The notes below the pieces were generated by a model. That model ran no database searches. It was not told where the DNA came from and saw nothing but the letters and a program-made list of their open reading frames with translations. The position numbers and the translations under genes are program-made. A stretch of 11,680 nt of DNA, taken from Bacteroidia bacterium (GTDB taxonomy: Bacteria; Bacteroidota; Bacteroidia; NS11-12g; UBA955). Where the stretch lies: assembly GCA_023258655.1 (NCBI GenBank), contig JALQWO010000010.1:9324-21003 (forward strand), written 5' to 3'. Positions 1-6,446 of the stretch are shown here, piece after piece; position 1 is the first letter of the stretch, and the number at the start of each line of letters is the position of its first letter.

Positions 1-1
1 T

Positions 2-1963
2 GCATTCAGCCAAACATTTAGCGACAATTTTGACTCTTATGCCGTGGGCGACAACCTCGCTGCAAAGAGTGCCGTTTGGGAAACATGGAGCAGTCCCAGT
101 GGTGGTGCCGACGATGTGAAAGTCACCAATGCGAAAGCAAAAAGCGGCAGTAATTCCATCTATTTTCAATCAACAGCGGCCAATGGTGGTCCGTCTGATG
201 TGGTACTTCCATTTGGTGGCATGCGTACCAACGGACAGTTTTCTTTGAAAATGTCGATGAATGTTGATGCAGGTAAAAATGCCTATTTCAACTTTCAGGA
301 ACAAGCTACTGTGGGAAAGGGCTATACCATTGATGTATATTTCATGGAAGACAAAACCTTGAATATCAACAATGCGGTAGCCGGTAATTTGTTAAGCGTA
401 ACCTATCCTCAAGGGCAATGGTTTGATTTTGAACTAAAAATCGATCTTAATACCAATACTTGGGATCTTTACATTGATGGCGCGAAGGTTGGAGCGTTTC
501 AAAATGCTACCCGATCGCTGGCTTCTATGGACTTGTTCCCCATCAATGGTAGTTCATACTATGTAGACGACGTGAGTTACAATTACACCGCTTACACCCC
601 TACCACCAAAAATGCCTCAGTTACCTACATTGGAAACGTCATGGGTTTCTTGGCAGGTGCAAGTGTGGTTCCTACTCTTGAAATCCGAAATTTGGGGACA
701 TCTACCATCACCGAAGCAGAAGTTTCCATCAAATACAATGGAAACACATTGAATAAGAAATTGACCGGATTATCCATTGCATCCAATGGTTTGTACAGCA
801 CAAATTTTGATGGTCCTTTGACAATCGTGGGCGGTTTGGCCGATGTGGTTGGTTCAATTGTTTCTGTCAATGGCAGCAAAGATGACAATGCCAATGACGA
901 CAACAAGACCATCTCAATCAACCCAATTGTTCCTGCCAAAGGCAAATTGGTCATTGGTGAAGAAGCCACAGGTACATGGTGCCAGTGGTGCCCTCGCGGC
1001 GCCGTGGCCTTGAAAACCATGCACGACAAATATGCAGGTTTCTTCCAGGGAATTGCGGTACACAACAATGACCCCATGATGAATCCCTATTACAATGCTT
1101 CCATGGCCCCCAAGATCAGCGGGTATCCCAGCGCCTTGGTAGATCGCGGAACAAAAATGGACCCTTCTGCCATGGGTGGTGATTTTATCAAGCGCATCCA
1201 AGTTGCGCCAAAAGGCGTGATGGATATTGCAGCCAAATACGATGCCTCAACAAAAATCATGAGCGTGAGCGTGGAAACAACCATTCAAAGTGATATTTCC
1301 GGCGATTTCCGCATCGCTTGTGCCATCGTTGAGGATGATGTAACAGGAACAACCTCTGGATACAATCAATCCAATGCCTATGCTGGTGGCGGTAGCGGCG
1401 TTATGGGTGGTTTTGAAAAATTGCCCAACCCCGTTCCGGCTTCTCAGATGGTTTATGACCATGTAGGTCGTTTGATTGCGCCCACCTTCTCAGGTTTGCC
1501 CAATGCATTTGGTACTTCCGCAACGGCAGGACAGAAATTCGTTCACAATTTCAGTTTCGAAATGGATCCCAGTTGGGATATGATGCAACTGCATATCGTT
1601 TCTATGTTCATCGACAAAACTGGAATGATAGACAACGGCGGTAGTATACCCTTCACTGACGCAAGAAATAAGACCTACAAAGACGGAACAGCTGTATTGG
1701 CAACGCAATCTTTAAACGGTCCCGACACCCGATTGGCACTACAACCCAATCCCAGCAGCAACCAGTTTGATGTCGCTGTGTTTGGTCCTATCGGTGCAAA
1801 TAGTCAATTGGAAGTAATTGACATGCAAGGAAAAGTAGTCTATCGTGCAGAAACCGTTTCAAATAAATTGACCATTCCCGTGAAGGATTGGAGCAATGGA
1901 ATATACATGGTTCGTTTGTTGGATAACGGACAAGTATTTCAGCAGAAATTCATTAAAAACTAA
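2..1963 (+). CDS. Secreted multidomain Omp28-like protein with T9SS sorting domain (5' partial)
   Basis: The frame is open to the left edge (653 codons visible), so the start and most of the signal peptide lie outside; the in-frame GTG at 44 is internal, because the residues before it (AFSQTFSDNFDSY) read as the end of a signal peptide and start of a mature protein. Seen, numbering from the first visible codon: a beta-rich LamG/concanavalin-like region to about 195 (many W/F/G, 'WFDFELKID', 'YVDDVSY'); a CARDB-like region at about 200-300 ('LEIRNLGTSTITEAEVSI', ending in an Asp/Asn-rich stretch); an Omp28/thioredoxin-like domain from about 305 with a CxxC (C327-Q-W-C330, 'GTWCQWCPRGA'); and from about 575 to the end a type A T9SS sorting domain ('LQPNPSSNQFDV', 'NGIYMVRLL', 'QKFIKN'). 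Inference: exported across the outer membrane and possibly surface-attached, with a redox or binding role. The substrate is unknown. It probably shares a transcript with dtd, 24 bases downstream. Confidence 0.87.
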   Translation, partial: AFSQTFSDNFDSYAVGDNLAAKSAVWETWSSPSGGADDVKVTNAKAKSGSNSIYFQSTAANGGPSDVVLPFGGMRTNGQFSLKMSMNVDAGKNAYFNFQEQATVGKGYTIDVYFMEDKTLNINNAVAGNLLSVTYPQGQWFDFELKIDLNTNTWDLYIDGAKVGAFQNATRSLASMDLFPINGSSYYVDDVSYNYTAYTPTTKNASVTYIGNVMGFLAGASVVPTLEIRNLGTSTITEAEVSIKYNGNTLNKKLTGLSIASNGLYSTNFDGPLTIVGGLADVVGSIVSVNGSKDDNANDDNKTISINPIVPAKGKLVIGEEATGTWCQWCPRGAVALKTMHDKYAGFFQGIAVHNNDPMMNPYYNASMAPKISGYPSALVDRGTKMDPSAMGGDFIKRIQVAPKGVMDIAAKYDASTKIMSVSVETTIQSDISGDFRIACAIVEDDVTGTTSGYNQSNAYAGGGSGVMGGFEKLPNPVPASQMVYDHVGRLIAPTFSGLPNAFGTSATAGQKFVHNFSFEMDPSWDMMQLHIVSMFIDKTGMIDNGGSIPFTDARNKTYKDGTAVLATQSLNGPDTRLALQPNPSSNQFDVAVFGPIGANSQLEVIDMQGKVVYRAETVSNKLTIPVKDWSNGIYMVRLLDNGQVFQQKFIKN

Positions 1964-1987
1964 TTACTACATCGCACCAACAACACC

Positions 1988-2440
1988 ATGAGACTGGTGA
2001 TACAACGAGTAAAACATGCCCAGGTGCAAATCAACGGGAATGAAACTCGCGCTATTCATCAAGGTCTTGTGGTGTTGATAGGTGTTGAGCCAGCGGATAC
2101 CCATGAAGACGCTGAATGGCTCGCTCAAAAAACCGCGCAGATGCGCATATTCTCAGATACTGAGGGCAAAATGAACCTATCGGTTTTGGATGTGTCTGGG
2201 GAAATTTTGGCCATCAGTCAATTTACCCTCTTCGCGCAAACTGCCAAGGGGAACCGACCCTCCTTCATCCGTTCCGCCAAACCGGAGATTGCCCTACCCT
2301 TGTACGAACAATTCATTCATTTGTTGAGAAGCCAATGGAAATTATCGGTAACAACGGGTGACTTTGGAGCCGATATGGATGTGGAACTGGTGAACCATGG
2401 ACCTGTAACCATTACCATCGATTCCAGACAAAGGGAATAG
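1988..2440 (+). CDS. dtd: D-aminoacyl-tRNA deacylase
   Basis: The 150-residue product is full length for the DTD family. It hydrolyses D-amino acids (and glycine mischarged on tRNA-Ala) from tRNA in the cytoplasm, a proofreading step of translation. Seen: the N-terminal 'MRLVIQRVKHAQV' strand typical of the family, the SQFTLF motif at residues 77-82 followed by 'AKGNRPSF', and the C-terminal NHGPVT at 136-141, which carries the Gly-cisPro pair (G138-P139) that gives chirality selection. His at 137 replaces the more common Asp, a position that varies. There is no Shine-Dalgarno sequence before the ATG, as usual in Bacteroidota. No separate promoter is obvious in the 24 bases after the T9SS protein gene, so read-through from that gene is likely. 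Its stop codon directly abuts the stop codon of panC on the other strand. Confidence 0.96.
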   Translation: MRLVIQRVKHAQVQINGNETRAIHQGLVVLIGVEPADTHEDAEWLAQKTAQMRIFSDTEGKMNLSVLDVSGEILAISQFTLFAQTAKGNRPSFIRSAKPEIALPLYEQFIHLLRSQWKLSVTTGDFGADMDVELVNHGPVTITIDSRQRE

Positions 2441-3289
2441 TCAAAAAACTTGATTATCGATGAGTCTTACTCCCTCCAATCTAGCAGCTACTACTACGGC
2501 ACAATGAAATCGTGAGGACTGCCTATTCACTTGAAAGTATTCACAAGGTAATTCCTCCAAAAAAGGCAATGAAACACAATCGAGGTATTCAACCTCAAAA
2601 CCCATTTTTGTCAGTTCTACTTTTTCTCTTTTGATGACTTCGCAGAAGTCCGCTTTCCCATCCACGATGGCCAACAAACTTCGATTGAGTGCGCTTGCTG
2701 TTTGCAAACCCTTAGGAGACAATCGCATATTGCGAGAACTCAGCGCCAAACCGGAAGACTCTCTTTTCGTGGCAATTCTACACATTTCAATTTGCGGAAA
2801 AATCTGCTGTATAAGCTGTTCAATAACAAGACACTGTTGCAGATCCTTTTCTCCAAAGTAAACCACGTGCGGCTGTACGTATTGAAATAACCGATATACA
2901 ACTTGTATTACACCGTGAAAATGCCCGGGTCGGCATGCTCCCTCAAACCGTGAATCCAATGGTCCTAAATCCACCGTAACATCAACAACATGGTTTGGGT
3001 ACATTTCATCAATGGATGGGGTGAAAACCGCATCTACGCCTTGGGTCGCCAAAAGTTGTAAGTCGATATCCAAGGTCCGCGGATATTTCTTGAGATCCTC
3101 AGGGTTATTGAATTGAAGCGGATTTACAAAAATGCTGACAACGGTATAACAACCATCTTGTTGCGCAGCCTCCACCAATGACAGATGCCCCTGATGCAAT
3201 GCGCCCATGGTTGGAATGAAGGCGATTTTCCGATGGGGGTTTTCTTGGTGGATACTCAGAAGTTCCGATGCAAGTGTAAATACCTTCAT
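2441..3289 (-). CDS. panC: Pantothenate synthetase
   Basis: The enzyme joins pantoate and beta-alanine with ATP, via a pantoyl-adenylate, in coenzyme A biosynthesis in the cytoplasm. The 282 residues match the usual length (about 280). Seen motifs in order: PTMGALHQGH at 26-35 (HxGH nucleotide-binding signature, H32 and H35), FVNPLQF at 54-60, FEGACRPGHFHGV at 115-127, FGEKD at 145-149 (K148), and SGLALSSRN at 179-187 (KMSKS-like loop with the SSRN signature). Nothing essential is missing. The ATG at 3287-3289 places the HxGH motif at the normal distance from the N-terminus. panD, often next to panC in this phylum, is not in the window. The gene diverges from the glycogen-synthase-like gene across about 120 bases. 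A weak -7-like GTTATTTG lies about 20 bases upstream of its start, too poor to call as a promoter. Confidence 0.97.
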   Translation of the reverse strand: MKVFTLASELLSIHQENPHRKIAFIPTMGALHQGHLSLVEAAQQDGCYTVVSIFVNPLQFNNPEDLKKYPRTLDIDLQLLATQGVDAVFTPSIDEMYPNHVVDVTVDLGPLDSRFEGACRPGHFHGVIQVVYRLFQYVQPHVVYFGEKDLQQCLVIEQLIQQIFPQIEMCRIATKRESSGLALSSRNMRLSPKGLQTASALNRSLLAIVDGKADFCEVIKREKVELTKMGFEVEYLDCVSLPFLEELPCEYFQVNRQSSRFHCAVVVAARLEGVRLIDNQVF

Positions 3290-3344
3290 GTTGGCCCGAA
3301 AAGAGAGTGCAAATAACGATTTTTCCTAGGTTCTTCGCCGATTG

Positions 3345-3379
3345 TTGTTTCAATTTCCAATTTTTTTATTATACTTTTG
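3345..3379 (+). promoter_or_regulatory. Candidate Bacteroidota-type promoter for the glycogen-synthase-like/DUF4270/aroF run
   Basis: In the 121-base divergent gap there is TACTTTTG at 3372-3379, a full match to the Bacteroidota -7 consensus TAnnTTTG. A TTG at 3345-3347 lies 24 bases upstream, slightly longer than the usual 17-23, so the -33 part is weaker. The start codon at 3411 would follow a leader of about 25 bases. The T-rich tract at 3361-3370 is an additional AT-rich feature. Assignment is by consensus only. Confidence 0.5.
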
Positions 3380-3410
3380 TAGACTTTTTCGTAGCATAGT
3401 TTCTCATTGT

Positions 3411-4214
3411 ATGACCCAAACCAAAAAACGTGTTCTGTTTGTAAGTTCTGAAATGTCTCCATTTTTAGAGACTTCTCCGCTGGCAACAGTAGCTCGCATG
3501 CTTCCCCAAGCACTGCAAGAGCAAGAAAATGAAATCCGAATCCTAGTGCCCCGATTTGGTGTCATCAATGAACGTCGCAACCGACTCCATGAAGTGGTTC
3601 GATTGTCGGGAATCAACATCAGTATCGATGATAATGACAATCCACTGATTATCAAGGTAGCTTCAATTCCTCAAACCAAGATGCAGGTGTATTTTTTGGA
3701 CAACGAAGACTACTTCCACCGCAAGGCCCTATTTCATGACGAGAGTGGCAAACTTTTCGATGACAACGACGAACGCACCATCTTCTTTTGCAAAGGCGTA
3801 ATGGAAACGGTGAAAAAGTTGGGTTGGGCGCCGGATATCATCCACTGCCAAGGTTGGATGACCAGTTTGATTCCCATGTACCTGAAAACTTTGTACAAAG
3901 ACGAACCTGTTTTCAAAAACACCAAAATTGTTTTTAGTGTATACTGTGACGAAGACAAAATCAATTTGGGAGGAGATTTCGCCCGGAAAGCGAGTCTCAA
4001 TTCCTTGGATGATGATTGCATGAAGTGTTTCGGCGATGCCAGCGTTGATGCTATGAACATCGGAGCCGTGAAACATTCGGATGCCATTGTCACCAATAGC
4101 GAAGAGGCACACCGCGTGGTTGAGGCCCATTTGAGTGATAAAATCGTGATGCGGCACAGCGATGAAGATGCGGCCAACCAATACGGTTCTCTATACGAAC
4201 GCTTGCTCTCTTAA
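3411..4214 (+). CDS. Glycogen/starch synthase-like protein, catalytic N-domain only (degenerate GT5)
   Basis: The 267-residue product resembles the N-terminal half of glycogen synthase GlgA: 'KKRVLFVSSEMSPF' at the N-terminus, 'RILVPRFG', and 'DIIHCQGW' at 142-149 in place of the usual DIVHxHDW. True GlgA is about 480 residues; the C-terminal donor-binding Rossmann domain is absent, and the KxGGL motif that contacts ADP-glucose is replaced by ETSPL at 20-24. From memory, short proteins of this type, annotated 'glycogen/starch synthase', are common in Bacteroidota next to panC and a DUF4270 lipoprotein gene, so this is a family form and not a local truncation. Glycogen synthase activity is doubtful; the real role is unknown. 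I chose ATG 3411 because the longer frame (TTG at 3342) would begin in the putative promoter and adds an unrelated hydrophobic stretch. It leads a tightly spaced run with the next two genes. Confidence 0.88.
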   Translation: MTQTKKRVLFVSSEMSPFLETSPLATVARMLPQALQEQENEIRILVPRFGVINERRNRLHEVVRLSGINISIDDNDNPLIIKVASIPQTKMQVYFLDNEDYFHRKALFHDESGKLFDDNDERTIFFCKGVMETVKKLGWAPDIIHCQGWMTSLIPMYLKTLYKDEPVFKNTKIVFSVYCDEDKINLGGDFARKASLNSLDDDCMKCFGDASVDAMNIGAVKHSDAIVTNSEEAHRVVEAHLSDKIVMRHSDEDAANQYGSLYERLLS

Positions 4215-4223
4215 AACCACATT

Positions 4224-5549
4224 TTGAAATTCAGGGTTCTCCTTGCTGTATTGATCGTCCTGATGGGACTGGCGGCTTGTAAAAAACAAGACGGCAACAT
4301 TATCATTGATGGTCAAAGCAATAACAATCAGCTAGACATAGCCCGAACGGATACATTCACACTGCTTGCCAATACCATCCGTGAGGATTCCCTTCCTGGC
4401 AATGGTATTAGTTATAGTTTGTTGGGGGAAATGCACGACCCCATTCTGGGTAAAAGTAAGGCCAGTTTGTTTGCCAAAATGATCATTTTGGAGCCCGAAA
4501 ACAACTTCCCCAATAACATAGAACCTGATTCTGCGATTCTTTATATCCCTATGGTGGATGGATTGAATTTTTACGGCAATCCACTGACCAAACATCGTTT
4601 GCAGATTTTTCCTTTGGATGAAACAATTAGCAGCGGAAAAGTCTATTACCAAAATCAAAACATCGCTTACAACAAGCAATTGAGTGCCAACTATTATGGC
4701 TTGTTGTTTCAACAGAAATTTGACTCCATTGGATACCGCAAAGAGAAAATGGGCTTGAAGCCTGGCCTTATGGTGAAATTGAGTGCTGAATTTGCCCGCA
4801 GTTTGATGCAGATGCCTGCAGAGGCCTACCAGTCAAACGATGGTTTGGCAAAACATTTCAAGGGCGTTGCCATTATTCCGGAAAACGATGAATTACTTCC
4901 TGGTGAAGGAGGTTACGCTGTATTGGATTTGGCCAATAATATTTCTTTGGCTTATCGCGCCAAAATCCTGTTGTACTACAATGATACCAGCACGTTCATT
5001 TTTGGATTTGAAGGAAAGGGATCTATTGTGAACCAAGGAAAAGTAGGACCTTACCCCCAAAGTATTAATGATCAACTGAATAACTCAAACAAACATTACA
5101 ACAACACCTATATCCAAGCGCTGAGTGGACTCAAGACCAAAATTCAAATCCCCTATTTGCTCAATCTCACAACGGAGGGCAACGTGGGTATCAACAAAGC
5201 AGAGATTGTATTTTATACAGACGCTACGCCCAACAGTAGGCAATTCGCCCCACCGCGATTGAATCTTTACCAACCACTCAATGCCCTCAGTGTTCGTAAT
5301 CGCCTAATCGATGATGCCACTCAGTCTCCGTCAACTTTCGGCGGGGTGTATGATGAAGCAAAAAAATGTTATCGATTCACTGTAACTCGACACATACAGA
5401 ATATTCTCAACGATCAACATTTTAAATCGTTGAATACCAATTTGGGAATGTATTTGGCCATACCCACAGACAATCCAGTAATTGGTGCCAGAACAGGTAT
5501 AGATCAAAGCAAAACCAAATTAATCATCACTTACACGAAACCCAATTAA
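4224..5549 (+). CDS. DUF4270-family lipoprotein
   Basis: This 441-residue protein begins with a lipoprotein signal: basic K2/R4, hydrophobic core, then lipobox LAAC with Cys at 19, followed by KKQDG. It is therefore expected to be lipidated and placed in the outer or inner membrane facing the periplasm or surface. The body (for example 'DTFTLLANTIREDSLPG', 'GEMHDPILGKSKASLFAKM', 'PDSAILYIPMVDG') fits the DUF4270 family of Bacteroidota, whose function is unknown. The start must be TTG at 4224 (or ATT at 4221): an in-frame TAA, which is also the stop of the preceding gene, sits at 4212-4214, and the next in-frame ATG (codon 14) would destroy the signal peptide. The gap to the upstream gene is 9 bases and to the DAHP synthase gene 20 bases, suggesting co-transcription and possibly translational coupling. 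Confidence 0.88.
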   Translation: MKFRVLLAVLIVLMGLAACKKQDGNIIIDGQSNNNQLDIARTDTFTLLANTIREDSLPGNGISYSLLGEMHDPILGKSKASLFAKMIILEPENNFPNNIEPDSAILYIPMVDGLNFYGNPLTKHRLQIFPLDETISSGKVYYQNQNIAYNKQLSANYYGLLFQQKFDSIGYRKEKMGLKPGLMVKLSAEFARSLMQMPAEAYQSNDGLAKHFKGVAIIPENDELLPGEGGYAVLDLANNISLAYRAKILLYYNDTSTFIFGFEGKGSIVNQGKVGPYPQSINDQLNNSNKHYNNTYIQALSGLKTKIQIPYLLNLTTEGNVGINKAEIVFYTDATPNSRQFAPPRLNLYQPLNALSVRNRLIDDATQSPSTFGGVYDEAKKCYRFTVTRHIQNILNDQHFKSLNTNLGMYLAIPTDNPVIGARTGIDQSKTKLIITYTKPN

Positions 5550-5569
5550 CAATTCGTTGTTTCATCATC

Positions 5570-6430
5570 ATGGGAACCCGCAAGCCATACCAACTCGTAA
5601 GTCGCGAATGGAAACAAGAAGACACCACCTTTGAGGTTAACGGTGTCACCATTGGAAAAGATTTAATGATGGTAGCAGGTCCCTGTGCCGTCGAAAATCG
5701 CGAACAAATTTTTACGATTTCCGAGTATTTGGCCAAGAAGAACATCAAGTTTTTGCGTGGGGGGGCCTATAAACCGAGGACAAGTCCATACTCTTTTCAG
5801 GGGTTAAAAACAGAGGGTCTGCAATTGCTTCGTGAAGCTGCGGACAAACATGGTTTGGCAGTTGTTTCTGAAATCATGAGCATTGACAAGATTGATGAGT
5901 TGGTAAATTATGCGGATATCCTGCAGGTAGGTACCCGGAACATGCAAAACTATCCACTCCTTAAAGCTTTGGGAAAATGTGGTAAACCCGTTTTGTTGAA
6001 ACGCGGTATGAGCAGCACCATTGAAGAATGGTTGTTGGCCGCAGAATATATTGTGAGCAGCGGTAACGAGCGTGTTATCTTGTGTGAACGTGGTATCAGA
6101 ACCTTCGAAACTGCTACCAGAAACACCATTGACATTGCCGCCATTCCACTGATCAAACATTTGAGTCACCTTCCCATCATTTTGGATCCTAGCCAAGGTA
6201 CTGGCCTCCGGGACTTGGTTGCTCCCGTTTCAAATGCTGCGATCGCGGCAGGAGCCGATGGTTTGATCATTGAAGTTCACAATCAACCCAATGAAGCCTT
6301 AAGTGATGGAGACCAAAGTTTGTATTTGGATCAATTGGGCGATTTACTTCCCCAATTATCGGCTCAGGCTCAATTGCGTAAAAAACGCTTCGACTTTGAA
6401 ACTGCGATCGCATTTTCAAGTCTCAGCTAA
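5570..6430 (+). CDS. aroF: 3-deoxy-7-phosphoheptulonate (DAHP) synthase, type I-beta
   Basis: It condenses phosphoenolpyruvate and erythrose-4-phosphate, the first step of the shikimate pathway to aromatic amino acids. The 286 residues form one (beta/alpha)8 domain of the I-beta/KDO8P-synthase-like class. There is no N-terminal ACT-like or chorismate mutase domain, so built-in feedback control is not expected. Seen: AGPCAVE at 36-42, GGAYKPRTSPYSFQG at 64-78, QVGTRNMQN at 119-127, KRGMSS at 144-149, CERGIRT at 172-178, DPSQGTG at 206-212, IIEVH at 233-237 and ALSDG at 243-247. The Cys (C39), Glu (E235) and Asp (D246) metal ligands are present, but the histidine expected in DPSH is Gln (Q209). 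The shikimate role is favoured over KDO8P synthase by the KPRTSPYSFQG motif. It follows the DUF4270 gene by 20 bases and is convergent with a permease gene, 16 bases away. The symbol aroF follows general practice; other names are used for this class. Confidence 0.93.
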   Translation: MGTRKPYQLVSREWKQEDTTFEVNGVTIGKDLMMVAGPCAVENREQIFTISEYLAKKNIKFLRGGAYKPRTSPYSFQGLKTEGLQLLREAADKHGLAVVSEIMSIDKIDELVNYADILQVGTRNMQNYPLLKALGKCGKPVLLKRGMSSTIEEWLLAAEYIVSSGNERVILCERGIRTFETATRNTIDIAAIPLIKHLSHLPIILDPSQGTGLRDLVAPVSNAAIAAGADGLIIEVHNQPNEALSDGDQSLYLDQLGDLLPQLSAQAQLRKKRFDFETAIAFSSLS

Positions 6431-6446
6431 TTATCCTACAACACAA

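Noticed and set aside
44..46. GTG as the start codon of the first gene
   Set aside because: The frame continues open to the window edge with residues typical of a signal peptide end and mature N-terminus, so the gene is cut off and the GTG is internal.
625..1077. Antisense reading frame of 150 codons inside the first gene
   Set aside because: It has no recognisable domain or promoter and lies opposite a gene with clear domains; a chance open frame.
3290..3344. Promoter for panC on the minus strand
   Set aside because: The best candidate, GTTATTTG, lacks the TA of the -7 consensus and has no TTG at a proper distance; too weak to annotate.
3342..3410. N-terminal extension of the glycogen-synthase-like gene from TTG 3342
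   Set aside because: The extension lies over the predicted -33 and -7 elements and has no relation to the family; ATG 3411 gives the usual GlgA-like N-terminus.
3729..4181. Two long antisense frames opposite the glycogen-synthase-like gene
   Set aside because: They overlap each other in different frames, show no family motifs and reflect codon bias of the plus-strand gene.
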